Shown: positions 1 to 10,203 of the stretch, in pieces
How the letters are laid out: every line of letters starts with the position of its first letter
How positions within the stretch are numbered: the stretch's first letter is position 1
Assembly (NCBI GenBank): GCA_951394405.1
Contig: OX596341.1
Coordinates: forward strand, 1,054,001-1,118,000
Length of the DNA stretch: 64,000 nt
From: Coprinellus micaceus
Lineage: Eukaryota > Basidiomycota > Agaricomycetes > Agaricales > Psathyrellaceae
Reading direction: 5' to 3'
Made by a program: the position numbers and the translations under genes
The notes under the pieces: generated by a model
Seen by the model: the letters and a program-made list of their open reading frames with translations, nothing else
What the model was told of the DNA's origin: nothing
Database searches by the model: none

Positions 1-1594
1 AACAGCTACATGTTCCTGCTCTCCATAGGACCCCGCATCTGTAGCAAAACTCCTCAGTACATCGGCAAACCATGTGGTTACAACCCTCCGTCTTCTCGAC
101 GATAGCACGACATTTAGGACACGCCTTCCAATTTTGTTCTTCAGCCAGCTTCCTCGTCGCCTGCATCTCCCTATTCTCCTCGCAGTTCTCTCCCGGGTGA
201 GCCTTCTCCTTGCACCCCGTGCATACCGCGATATGACAATTCTGGCAGGTCAATGTTGCGCCATCCGGACGACGGGAACCTGAGCCTCCCACTGCCGACC
301 CGAGGAACACAGAGCACTTGGGTTGAGGACAGTACACCCTATCGCCTGCTGGCGTCCCGAATTCCAGGCAAGCAGCCGCATAAAGCATCCGGAGGTTCTG
401 GTCTAGAAACGGGATAACGTCGGACGGCTTCAGGGGTTGCTTACAGCATTTCATTGGGAAACTGCCCTCGTCCTTAACGCAGATACCGGCCAGCGTGACG
501 ACGCATCCTTCGCAGAAATAGTGATCACAGCTTGCTTGGAGGCCGTCAAGGGGGAGTATTGTGTCGCAGCATCCGACACATTCGACCCTGATCGCGACTT
601 ACATATGAGCATGGTCGGCGAGTGTTTAAAGTGCGTACCTCGGTGACTCTGTGTTCATCGTTGACCTTTTGCTGTCCCACCGTGGCATGCTCCAGTCAGG
701 GATAGGCTCGGGACATGCGTTTCGGCTACGAAAGAATGGTCGAGCATAGATTGATACGTCCCAGAGAATGACGCACTAATACGGGTTTTTCATGGTGCCG
801 AACAGGGTCTTGGTGTAATTATGTTCGAACAAGACCTGGCAGTTGGTCTTATTCAGGTTGCTTCCCCCGTTCCTTCGTGCAAATCTCTCCCGGTTTACAT
901 CGACACGAAACTGCTTGACAAGCGCCCATATAACGGTCTCGCATCTGACACACACAGTTAGCACCTCCTGTTATTCCCGCATCAAATCCTCACCTATCAA
1001 TGCTGCCAAGGCTAGTGTGGTTGAGCCATCTATTTGGGTCTTATATGTATAACAGACGACTCACTCTGGATTCCCTCCTCTGAGGAGCGCCGCAAAGTTC
1101 GCTGCTTGAAGTAAAATTTGGCACATTGTCGTGGTAGGCAAACTCTCCCCATCCTCGATCGCCTCAGCCGTGATAGCGTCATCCATAACCGCCTGCGCCG
1201 AGGCTTCGGACGCCAGCAGAAACACCAGGCTCTCGTCTTCGTATAGCTGCCTCATGTCGAGCCCGAACGCTTGCTCACCGGAGCAAGCGTCCAGGGCCTC
1301 TAGAGCGTTGACGAGTTCGCGGGCGAGGTTCTGAATGAGCCTCTCATCGGCGGCGGCCTTCGAACTGCTATCAACTCCAAGCAGGTTCCTTCGGATAGGC
1401 CCTTTCCCTGAGGCAGGGGTGTTCTTTAAAAGCTCCCTATCGATCCACCGTATCGTGAACATGATGTTAAGATATGCAGCTCCGATCTCTGGATACTGCA
1501 ATAGCGCCTTGGCAGAAGAGCCCTCATTCGAGGAGGTAGAGGGCCATGAAGCATGCGTTAAAAGCTCATGAGGTAAGGAAGGTAGAGGCTTCAT
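1..1594 (-). CDS. RBR-type E3 ubiquitin ligase, copy 1 (3' end at window edge)
   Basis: RING-IBR-RING protein, expected to take ubiquitin from an E2 onto its own RING2 cysteine and pass it to a substrate. Read leftwards: exon 1 (about 1594-1073) encodes an acidic helical N-terminus; then a tiny exon near 1003-1020, an exon near 800-945, one near 650-770, and the RBR exon from about 605 down to position 1. RING1 shows ECVGCCD and CDHYFC; the IBR has CxxxxC, CQNC, CTGC and an H-x4-C pair; RING2 has CPKC, then GCNHMVC, whose first Cys is the family's catalytic residue, and ends WRAGTCSC. Only the stop codon lies outside the window. I chose the Met at 1594 rather than 1615 because it aligns with the start of copy 2. 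Paralogue of the gene at 3542-5136. Family assignment is firm; substrate unknown. Confidence 0.82.
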
Positions 1595-1615
1595 GAGTCT
1601 GAGAGTGGGCGCCAT

Positions 1616-2330
1616 ATGGCTGCTGTCGCGCTGAGCCTCTCCGACTTATAGGAAGATGGGCCCCCACATGCTCGGGGAGAAGGCTCTCAAATGTGGTCAA
1701 AACTACTGCTGCTGCTGCCCACAGCCGTGCACTCCTCCCACATAACACTATCTTAAAGCTGTACTATTATTAGTATTAAACTAGGTCGTCACTGTCTAAC
1801 ACTCACTCCTCGGCCTTGATGGGTGAAATTCTAGCACCCATCGGAGGCGCAACAGATGTTTTAATTCCATTTGGACACCGCATCCTTCCTCTGGTATCAA
1901 TCGTCGTCTATTGGAGCTGTCAGGAGGGTGGAAATGTGACTGCTGTGATGCTACGCTCCCGTTGCACGGCCTCTCGATCCATAAACGAAAATAGGCGCCC
2001 ACGTGCATACCCACCATTAGCGTCTGGATAACACCTTCGAAGGCGATCGAACAACACCTCGCCTCAGGGTGACTTAATAAGTAGCATTGCTCTTCCCCTC
2101 TACAGCCCTGGATTACTGCACTTTTGTGCCAACCTCTCGGAGCTGTCACTGCGGTGCCCGGGCTGAGCAATCGGATTAGCAGATTCTAGAAGGACTGGTT
2201 CGGCCTTCATTTTGGTTACCGCAGCTTGAACCCGAACCCCCATCGTCTCCACCCCTTCATCATGCAAAAGGCACTCACTCCCATGCAAGGCCGACTTTAA
2301 AAGTCGTAATCATATGTCCACCGGTGGTTC
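1616..2330. other. Intergenic, unit 1
   Basis: No gene supported. The stretch about 2195-2290 aligns with the sequence just upstream of the intact RG-rich gene in unit 2 (about 5255-5345); 1796-2190 has no visible counterpart there. Confidence 0.5.
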
Positions 2331-2334
2331 ATCC

Positions 2335-2580
2335 CGTCGTCATCTATATCTGAAAGCTCAATTCAAGGCGAAATCGGAGAAGCCGAAAGCGAAGCCCGCT
2401 TTCAAGTCGACGCGTGAGCGGCACAGTCGTTTGGCTAGCCGGGAGCCTAAATAAATTCGAAGTGCAGAAAACTTCGAGATCGCTGCTGAGCTACCTCTCG
2501 CAGAGGGTTCAATCGCAAATCCAAGGGTTCTAACTTCTAAGGAGGCCATGGAGGATTATCTCGACGAGCTCCTCGGATGA
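2335..2580 (+). pseudogene. 3' relic of the RG-rich gene (unit 1)
   Basis: Only the last exon of the gene intact at 5395-6306 survives. It reads KAQFKAKSEKPKAKPAF and KSTRERHSRL, then meets an in-frame TAA after REPK near 2450; the rest, down to a DELLG-like end followed by TGA at about 2578, is still recognisable. The first two exons are missing, replaced by a direct join of upstream sequence to the start of this exon. A deletion after tandem duplication explains this best. Confidence 0.75.
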
Positions 2581-2795
2581 TACAGATGCCGTGTCGGCTG
2601 TATTGGGGCACAACAGAAAGGTGTGCAGTTGCACATGTGCAACCCAGACCGACTTCGAATTCAGGCGGTGCAGGGTCTGCGTGGAAACAGATGTCGTGAT
2701 GCACATATTGACCTCCCCCAAACCTCCCCCCAACATCGAACCTCCAGCAAGGTCCCAACACCTCCCCGCATTTACATCACCAAAGTCCTCCTCCA

Positions 2796-3296
2796 ATGGC
2801 AATTATAGGCAGCCCCGCTATCGCCCCAAGCCGCACGCCCCTCATCCACGCACTTCAATGGGTGTCCATGGACTCTGCCGCCCTGTTCTTCGCCGTCGAA
2901 AATATCGCAGGAGGCACTCACCTTACCGTCCCCTATTTGGCGGCCCTCGTAACGGCTGCATTCGAAACTGCCTTGCTCTGGGCAGATCGTAGGAACCAAA
3001 CCCGTCGCAACGCTATTGAGGCGCCCAACACGCCAACTCCAGGCGAGGAGTCTCAAACTCTTCCACAACCTGTGCTTCTCTCCATCGCGTGCACGAAGTG
3101 GGCCATTGGCCTCAGGGCGCTCATCGCCCTGGCGTGGACTTGGGCTTCGGTTTCGGAGATTATGCGCCAGGTCTTCATACGTGTTCCAAGCGGTTATTTG
3201 ATCTTCAAGATTATTTGGATCGCTGGACAGCTGGGGGTAGTGGTAACCTTGACCGCGCTTTGTGCCAAGGAGCAGAAGCAGGCGGTTAGGATTTGA
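2796..3296 (+). CDS. Small four-helix membrane protein, copy 1
   Basis: Intronless 166-residue protein with about four hydrophobic segments (roughly residues 24-40, 45-63, 103-125 and 137-156), a polar loop around residues 65-95, and a basic tail KEQKQAVRI. Very similar to the proteins at 6500-7012 and, more distantly, 7996-8520; all share a final helix with GVVVTL or VVTALS followed by CxKE. The start is the first ATG and aligns with copy 2. I do not recognise the family and propose no function. The copies being intact while a neighbouring gene decayed suggests this gene is under selection. Confidence 0.7.
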   Translation: MAIIGSPAIAPSRTPLIHALQWVSMDSAALFFAVENIAGGTHLTVPYLAALVTAAFETALLWADRRNQTRRNAIEAPNTPTPGEESQTLPQPVLLSIACTKWAIGLRALIALAWTWASVSEIMRQVFIRVPSGYLIFKIIWIAGQLGVVVTLTALCAKEQKQAVRI

Positions 3297-3541
3297 AGAT
3301 AGGGAAGTGAAAGTTGCTACAGTGCAGACGCAGGGAAAGGCGGAGAGAGAGGAATGTCCCAGCCAAGCTTGGCCCATGCCTCGTTTTTGTGCCAGCCCGA
3401 GCAACCACGGCTCCTCATTACACTCAACCATTCACAGCTCTGCGCGTCGGACATCCCCAACGTCGGCCGGGGGTGGAGGTAGTCATCATCTAGTATCAAT
3501 CATGATCATGTTGTCGAGAGTCTGAAGGGATATCTACTCCC

Positions 3542-5136
3542 TTAACAGTTACATGTTCTTGGTCTCCACAGGACCCCACATCTGTAGCAAAACTCCTCAG
3601 TACATCGGCAAACCATGTGGTTACAACCCTCCGTCTTCTCGACGATAGCACGACATTTGGGGCATGCCTTCCAGTTTTGTTCTTCAGCCAGCTTCCTCGT
3701 CGCCTGCATCTCCTTGTTCTCCTCGCAGCCCTCTCCCGGGTGAGCCTTCTCCTTGCATCCCGTGCATACCGCAATACGACAATTCTGGCAGGTCAATGTT
3801 GCGCCATCCGGACGACGGGAACCTGAGCCTCCCACTGCCGACCCGAGGAACACAGAGCACTTGGGTTGAGGACAGTACACCCTATCGCCTGCTGGCGTCC
3901 CGAATTCCAGGCAAGCAGCCGCATAGAGCGTTCGAAGGTTCTGGTCTAGAAACGGGATAACGTCGGACGGCTTCATGGGTTGCGTACAGCATTTCATTGG
4001 GAAACTGCTTTCGTCTTTGATGCATATGCCGGCCAGCGTGATGACGCATCCTTCGCAGAAATAGTGATCACAGCTTGCTTGGAGACAATCAAGGGGGAGA
4101 ACTGCGTCGCAGCATCCGACACATTCGACCCTGATCGCGACTAATCAGAATCGTGATCGGCGAGCGCTTAAAGTGCGTACCTCGGTAACTCCGTGTCCCC
4201 CGAAGGCTCTTCGCTGTCCCACCATGGCACATTCCACTTGAGGATAGGCTCAGAGCATGAATTTTGGCTATCAAAGTTTAGTTGGGCACGGACCGATTCG
4301 TCCCAGAGAACGACGTACTAGTACGAGTTTTTCATAGAGTCGAATAGGGTCCTGAAATACTGACGCTCGAAAAGCACTTGGCAGTTGGTCTTATCGAGAA
4401 TGCTCCCTCCGTTCTTCCATGCAAAGCTCTCCCGATTTACGTCGATATCGCATTGCTTGACAAACGCCCATATCACGGCCTCACATCTACCACAACATTA
4501 GTACCTCGGGTTGGGTTACAACAGTATCAATCCCTCACCTATCGACGGTGCCAAGGCTAGTCTGGTTGAGCCACCCATTCGCGTTTCGTATCAATAGCAT
4601 AAAACTCACTCTGGATCTCCATCTCCAAGAAGCGCGGCAAAATCAGCCGTTTGCACTACAGTTTGACACTCTGTCATGGCAGGCAAATCGGTCCCATTCT
4701 CCATCGCCGCGGCAGCGATGTGGTCATCCATGGCTGCCTGCTCCGAAATCGCCCATGCTAACAGAAAGGTCAGGTTTTCGTCTCCGTACAGCTTCTTCAT
4801 GTCGATGTCCAGCGGGCTCCCGTTAGAGCATGCGTCGAGGACCTCCAGAGAGCTGAAGAGCCTGGACGTGAGATTCTGCGTGAATCTCTCATCATCGAGG
4901 GCCTTCGACCCTCCATCGGTACTTAGGTGGTTCCTTCGAATGGGCGCTGCCCCCGATGTAGTTTTGTGGTCATGGTTCTTCCTCTCTACAAGTTCCTCGT
5001 TGATCCTGCGTATCGTGAACATGAGCTCGAGCAGTGCGGCTCCAACCTCCAGATGCTGCAGCAGCACCATCGGATCGTCCGAAGCATTGACACCAGAGGC
5101 ATTGTTCGAGGTGGTAGAAGACGGCGAAGCAGACAT
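3542..5136 (-). CDS. RBR-type E3 ubiquitin ligase, copy 2
   Basis: Complete paralogue of the RBR gene at the left edge. Exon 1 (about 5136-4618) encodes the acidic N-terminal region; a six-codon exon near 4537-4554, an exon around 4334-4490 and one around 4185-4300 follow, each bounded by GT-AG signals also present in copy 1; the last exon (about 4142-3542) holds RING1, IBR and RING2. Zinc ligands seen: ECVGCCD, CDHYFC, MKCC, CPQPKC, CQNC, CTGC, AHPGEGC, CPKC, GCNHMVC (catalytic Cys), CRC, CYRC, and terminal CNC followed by TAA. The start at 5136 is the first ATG; upstream in-frame codons give only a GTG. All zinc and catalytic residues remain, so it looks functional. The tandem pair suggests recent duplication of a lineage-specific ligase. 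Confidence 0.85.
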
Positions 5137-5394
5137 GAGGCACACGAAGAAGGGTGAAATGGAAAATGGATGGGTGCCAAATGACTGCTGTTAAGCCACT
5201 CCAGTCTCTGGTTTTCCCTTTATATACTCCCAAGATAGGGGCTACTACTACTCAAAGAGCGAAGGTTCGGCTTCCATTTTGATTACCGCACCTTTCCCCT
5301 GGACGCCGACCGTGACCGTCGCGGGTCCAGTGCCTTTTCATTACCCAAGTGCTCCCTCCTCGTACCTCCTTCAACGCAGAGAATTTGAAGTCAT

Positions 5395-6306
5395 ATGGCG
5401 GATTCAGTCTCGCCTTCATCCCCAACATCCGACTCCCGAGGTCGTGGAAGAGGCAGAGGCAAATCTCGAGGCGGCCTTGGAAAGTACCTTCGTGCTCGAG
5501 GTCGCGGTCATCGCGGTGGAGGACGGCCGGCAGAGTTTCGCGAACGTCTGCTGCTGGAAGGGGAAGGCGTCAATGATGAGGAGGACGATGAAGAGGCTGC
5601 AGAGAGAACCGCGAGGTACTCGAGGAGACAGCTAGGAACAAATGAGGATCGGTACAAGGAGGAAGAACCTGAGTTGGGGTCGGACGGTGCGTACCAAGCC
5701 GTGCACAAGATACCTCGCTCTTGCTGTGCTGATGCTGGTTTCTGCGCGTAGGTGAACCGATCCTAGAGCCTGAGATCGACCTATCGGCGTTCCTCGAAAA
5801 GCAAAAGATATCTGACGATAAGCCCGTGCTGGGATTGGAGAACAGTACTATCGATGAAGACGAAGTGGATACGAGCCTAGCTCACATATCGTCGAACCCG
5901 AACAAACCGCCTGTGGATAAGAAAGGGAAGGTCCAGGAGATCAAATGGGATCGAGAACTTGAAGAGTTGAGTCGGGCAAAGGCCGCAGCAGAAGCACAAC
6001 GAGGTACGTCCAAGTTAAGGTAGTGCCCTGGTGAACAATTCGCTCACTCCCCATCACCATGTAGATCTAAAAGCCCGATTCAAGGCGAAGTCGGAGAAGC
6101 TGAAAGCAAAACCCGTTTTCAAGTCGACGCGTGAGCGTCAAGCTGGTGAGCGGCACAATCGTTTGGGTATATGGGAGCCTAAATGTATCCGAAATACAGA
6201 AAAGTTCGAGGTTGCTCCTGAGCTACCTCCAGCAGAGGGCTCAGTCGCAAAATCCAAGGGTTCTAAGGAAGTCATGGAAGATTATCTTGACGAGCTCCTT
6301 GGATGA
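5395..6306 (+). CDS. RG-rich N-terminus, charged coiled-coil protein
   Basis: Three exons: 5395 to about 5686, about 5752-6004 and about 6063-6306, joined by GTGCGT...GTAG and GTACGT...GTAG introns. The N-terminus is rich in Arg-Gly repeats (RGRGRGRG, RGRGHRGGGR), typical of RNA-binding, arginine-methylated regions. The middle is acidic; the C-terminal half is a highly charged helical stretch (WDRELEELSRAKAAAEAQR, then KARFKAKSEKLKAKP) ending YLDELLG. Unit 1 carries only a decayed last exon, so this is the sole working copy here. I do not recognise the family with certainty. RNA binding is inferred from composition only. Confidence 0.7.
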
Positions 6307-6499
6307 TATAGATCCCATGCCGGCAAGACAGAAAGGTGTGCAGCTGCACATGTACAACCGAGACCGCCTTCGAATCCAAGCGGTGCAGGGCATGCGTGGA
6401 AACAGACGGCCATGATGCATACATCTCGATTCTCCCTCCACGTCGAACCTCCAACAAGATTTCGACTCCCAGCAGTTCCATCACCAGAGCCCTCCTGCG

Positions 6500-7012
6500 A
6501 TGGCGACGACTGTAGGCAGCCCCAGCCCCACAGTCACCTCAAGCCGCGCGCCCATCATCCGCGCACTTCAATGGGTGTCCATGGATTCAGCAGTCCTCTT
6601 CTTCGCCATCTCAAATATCGCGGGAGGGATTCGCCTCACCGTCCCCTATGTGACGGCCCTCGTAACGGCTGCATTCGAAATTGCGTGGCTCTGGGCAGGT
6701 CACAGGAACCAAACACGTCGGAACTCCACTGAGGGACCCAACGCGCCTATCGTGGGCGAGCAGGAGTCCCGAACCCTTCCTCAGCCCGCCCTCCTCCCCA
6801 TCGCGTGCACGAAGTGGGCCATTGGCCTCAGGGCACTCGTCACCCTGGCGTGGATTGGGGCTTTGGCTTCGATTATCATGCACCAGGTCGTCATACGCGC
6901 TCCCAGTGGTTTTTTGATCTTCAAGACGATTTGGATTGCTGCACAGCTGGGGGTAGTGGTAACCTTGACCGTGCTTTGTATTAAGGAGCAGAAGCGGGCG
7001 GTCAGGATCTGA
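6500..7012 (+). CDS. Small four-helix membrane protein, copy 2
   Basis: Intronless 170-residue paralogue of the protein at 2796-3296, collinear throughout. It has the same layout of about four hydrophobic segments, the same loop with RNQTRRNS, and a tail KEQKRAVRI. Differences are mostly conservative in the helices, with more change in the polar loop (residues about 75-95). No signal peptide cleavage site is evident. Function unknown. Confidence 0.7.
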   Translation: MATTVGSPSPTVTSSRAPIIRALQWVSMDSAVLFFAISNIAGGIRLTVPYVTALVTAAFEIAWLWAGHRNQTRRNSTEGPNAPIVGEQESRTLPQPALLPIACTKWAIGLRALVTLAWIGALASIIMHQVVIRAPSGFLIFKTIWIAAQLGVVVTLTVLCIKEQKRAVRI

Positions 7013-7199
7013 ACTTGTGTGGAGTCGAGTGGGAAGTTCCGACAGTGCAGACGCAGTGGAAGGCGGAGAGGGGGAATGGCCCAGCCCATGGATGGTTTTC
7101 GTAATGGTCAGCAGCTTTGCACGTCGGACACATATAACGTTGGCTCGGGGTGGGGGTATACTAGCCATCTATCAATCAATCCTGTTGTCGGGATCCTTA

Positions 7200-7995
7200 C
7201 TGTCACTCGGTGAAGGGGGTCCGGATCTGCATGGGCAGGCGTGCTGTCAGACGCTGGTCTATTCCCTTTGGTTCCCTTTCGCGTGCTCAGCCGACTCTCC
7301 CTCAACAATTTACCGCCACCAAGCCACACACCGAGCTCCTGTTATCTCTTCGATGGGACCAAACATTGAGGAAGAGTTTAGGGGTCGAAGCCCGGATCGA
7401 AGCCACCAAACGCGGATCAACCACCGCCTGACAGCTTCCTCCGAAAGTCGATCTCCCTGCGGTCAATTGGGCTATAGAAACTCGAGCTCGAACGTCCTTA
7501 CACAAGTGCCCGGAGGCCAACACCAGCGAGTACAGGAGGCGTTCATCTGGGTTCCATGAACCCCCCTCAAAGGCTTCAAATCCTATCGATCCACAGGCGA
7601 AATATGGCACTGCAATCCTGAACCATCATCTCAGTGACCAGCCTGATCTGAGCTCCTGGCTCGACACTCAAGTCGCCCTCCAATACAAAAGGGATACTCG
7701 AAACGCCGACGAAGGCCGCTTCTTCCTCTTGCTGTGAACTTTGTTGACGCCTGTGACAGTCGCCCGAGTTGCATCTTGTGCTTAGCGCCTCAGAGGCATC
7801 GATGAACCTTTCAAGGCAGTGTGTGCCAAGGAAGGTGTCGTGCTTCTTCATCCCTGTGAGGCGATAAAGGCCCGTCCTTCTGACGCGCCTATTTAATACC
7901 TCGACAGGGTCACAGGCACGAAGGACCTTGCCCACCACCCCTCCTCACCGTCCATACCCCCACAAACCAACTCGACTCCTCAGTCGCCTATCACG
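7200..7995. other. Intergenic
   Basis: Frames on the minus strand stay open (7302-7610 and 7576-7938), but I see no recognisable motif, no splice-connected gene and no conservation with the duplicated units beyond about 7195. I see no supported feature. Confidence 0.4.
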
Positions 7996-8520
7996 ATGAC
8001 CATCATACCCATGTTAACCAACTCGCCTCGCATGCGAGCCATTCAAATACTCCTCTGGACCTCTCTCGGAGTGTCCTTCGTCATCTTCGCATTATCCATG
8101 GTCTTCCTGGGGGGATTCTCCATCTTCATAGCACCATGCTCCGTCGCTGTAACGCTGGCCTACCTCATCACACTCCTCGCACTTAGCGCAAGGGATCGGA
8201 GAAGAATACGCGCCGCCACCCTCGACAAGCCCCTTGTACCCCCCACAGCTGTTACCAGCGCGTCGCTTCCAAGCGTCTGCCGGATGCCATCGATCGTCTT
8301 CGGGTTCCTCCTCGCTGTCCTTTGGGCTGTGTCCTTTTCCATGACGACATGGATCACTTCCGTGTTCAGCAATGGTGGGGATTGGGGAATCGAGACTCGC
8401 CTTCTCCCTGTTACGTATGTGGAGATCGCGTTCCAGGGAGTACAGCTCTGTGTTGTGACCGCATTGAGCGTTCTGTGTTTGAAGGAGAGGTTGGCCCTTG
8501 AAGGGAAGGGCGTTCAGTAG
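7996..8520 (+). CDS. Small four-helix membrane protein, diverged third paralogue
   Basis: Intronless 174-residue protein with four strongly hydrophobic segments (about residues 15-40, 45-65, 98-122 and 142-160). It is shorter in the N-terminal tail but shares the layout of the two proteins upstream: paired helices, a basic polar loop (ARDRRRIR), paired helices, and a final VVTALSVLCLKER resembling their VVTLTxLCxKEQ. I infer an older duplication of the same family. No function proposed. Confidence 0.65.
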   Translation: MTIIPMLTNSPRMRAIQILLWTSLGVSFVIFALSMVFLGGFSIFIAPCSVAVTLAYLITLLALSARDRRRIRAATLDKPLVPPTAVTSASLPSVCRMPSIVFGFLLAVLWAVSFSMTTWITSVFSNGGDWGIETRLLPVTYVEIAFQGVQLCVVTALSVLCLKERLALEGKGVQ

Positions 8521-8852
8521 GGTCAGCTTATGGATGGGGCTGGGAAGGCATGATCACGAGGAACTTTGGGACGGACACTCGTTGACGATCCTTCAGGGTT
8601 CGAGCTTAATGGATGGTATAACCACGGACAATACTCCCTTCGCCTTCTATGATACCTGATACACGGACTACTGCACATTTCCCGATGTAATATCTTGCCA
8701 CGACCCTTCATGATCGATAGCCACACTCCTAATAGTCCGACGAATTGTTTGCTGGGTTGAAGGAGGCCAAATTAGTATTCCAGAGCGATTACGATAAGGA
8801 CAAACGTTTCATATGGTACAACGTAAAGCATGAGCAAAGCCCACAACACAGC
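8521..8852. other. Intergenic between convergent genes
   Basis: 332 bp between two convergent stop codons. I see no gene or clear structure. Confidence 0.4.
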
Positions 8853-9727
8853 CTAATCCTTTGCGCTCGGAGGAGCAGGACTAAACGGATTCGTGGTCAA
8901 CACCCTCTTCCCCTCACTCTCAAACCCACTCACGCCACCCTTAACCGCCCCTTCCGCACCATTAGCCGCGTACCTCTCAGCTGCCTTACCCGCCATCCTA
9001 TCTGCTTCTTTCTTCGCCCGCTCCATGGACAAACCGACGGTTTCAAGTACGCCGAAGTTCCCTGCGCGCACGATGGCGAAGAACCAGAAGACGTCTTGGA
9101 GGCCAGCGAGGAAGAGGAATGAGGAGCCGAATTTCTGGGGGTGGAGGACGCTGCCGACGAGGGCCATTAGGGCGAAGATTCCGTTGAGTGCGGCTAGGAG
9201 GAGGGAGGGTGTCAAAAAAGAGATGGACTCTGAGCTGGAAGGCGGACGGGACGTACCGACAACTTTGTAGGCATCGTCAGAGGTGCTCTCTCCGGCCACG
9301 ATACCCGCGAATCCACAGCCCATGATCAAGGAGGCAAGGGCATATGCGGAGGATGTCTCTTGGTCCCAATTAGTTTGAGACTGTTCAATGGGGTCAGCCA
9401 GCCATGCTTCCTGAGCACGCATAGGCCACTTACTAATGGGGTGATATAGAACAACGACGGGAAGAAAACAAGGGACAATGACAGGAGGACATCGAAGAAC
9501 CCCTTGGCCAGCACGATCTTCTGCGCAGCGACAGAATGGGGCTTATATGTGGGGTCAAACGTGGACTGAATGACGTTTTGAGTGGCCGCAGCAGCCCTCT
9601 TGGTCTGTTCGACGGGGTTCTGGATGGGGTCGTCGGTGAACTTCTTCAGAGGCTCCCCGAGAGTGTCGAGGGGCTTGGCGAAGTTCGTGTTGCTGAGCCT
9701 GTCAAGAGGGTCGTGAATGGAGGCCAT
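8853..9727 (-). CDS. Membrane protein of unknown function
   Basis: Three exons read leftwards from ATG 9727: exon 1 to about 9440, a GTAAGT...CAG intron to about 9381, exon 2 to about 9270, a GTACGT...TAG intron, and the last exon to TAA-side 8853. The protein (about 240 residues) has a hydrophilic N-terminus rich in Pro/Thr, a hydrophobic segment around FFDVLLSLSLVFFPSLFYI, then two or three more (GCGFAGIVAG; NGIFALMALVGSVL; SFLFLAGLQDVFWFFAI) and an Ala/Lys-rich amphipathic tail. About four membrane spans are likely. I do not recognise the family. Confidence 0.7.
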
Positions 9728-10203
9728 AGTGGTAGATTATGGAGCGAGGATGTGGTTTGGAGGGCCGTAGTTATAGTGTCTTGAAGTGGATACTTGCCCG
9801 TCATACACCGATCGTGGCTTGACGTACGTCATGGATGGCTCCGGCTCCCCTCGTACCTGACCCTTGTCAATGGGTTCATAGGTGGAGGCATGGGCGCCTC
9901 ATTATGCTTGTGGTGGAGCTTTCCCTTACTGGAATGTGCGGGTGGATGCCCGAGAGAGAGAGAGATGGGAAAGGGGCTGCCTCCCCGAACTACAGCGGCT
10001 TCAGTGGCCCATACTGTACCTGACTTGTATGTCTAACCAGACATGAAACAGCACCCATTGGCGCTTGAGGAGCGTTGCCAGGAGATGCGGAGGAGTGCGG
10101 CTGTCTGCCTAAATGGCAAGGAGTAAACCGAATATTAGACGACGCTAGAAATTGAGGCGAACGACGAGAAGGCAAAAAAGGAGAGGAATGGTATAATCGG
10201 AGG
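9728..10203. other. Intergenic, contains GA microsatellite
   Basis: Contains a short GAGAGAGAGAGA run near 9952-9964. No gene supported. Confidence 0.4.

Larger units (their letters stand above)
1..7170. repeat. Tandem segmental duplication, two units of about 3.5 kb
   Basis: Positions 1-3540 and 3541 to about 7170 carry the same gene order and strands: RBR ligase (minus), RG-rich gene (plus), small four-helix membrane protein (plus). Similarity covers introns and intergenic sequence, for example the 3' sequence of the RBR genes at 1-420 and 3542-3980, and the downstream flanks near 3440-3520 and 7115-7195. The units differ in the middle: unit 1 has lost most of the RG-rich gene and carries about 400 bp near 1796-2190 that I cannot align to unit 2. 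Confidence 0.85.

Noticed and set aside
7302..7938. Two adjoining minus-strand open frames, together about 200 codons, joined as AIFRLWIDRIGFEAFEGG
   Set aside because: No recognisable domain, no good start context and no copy in the duplicated units; a loose FRLWI similarity to a frame at 1796-2170 is too short to rely on.
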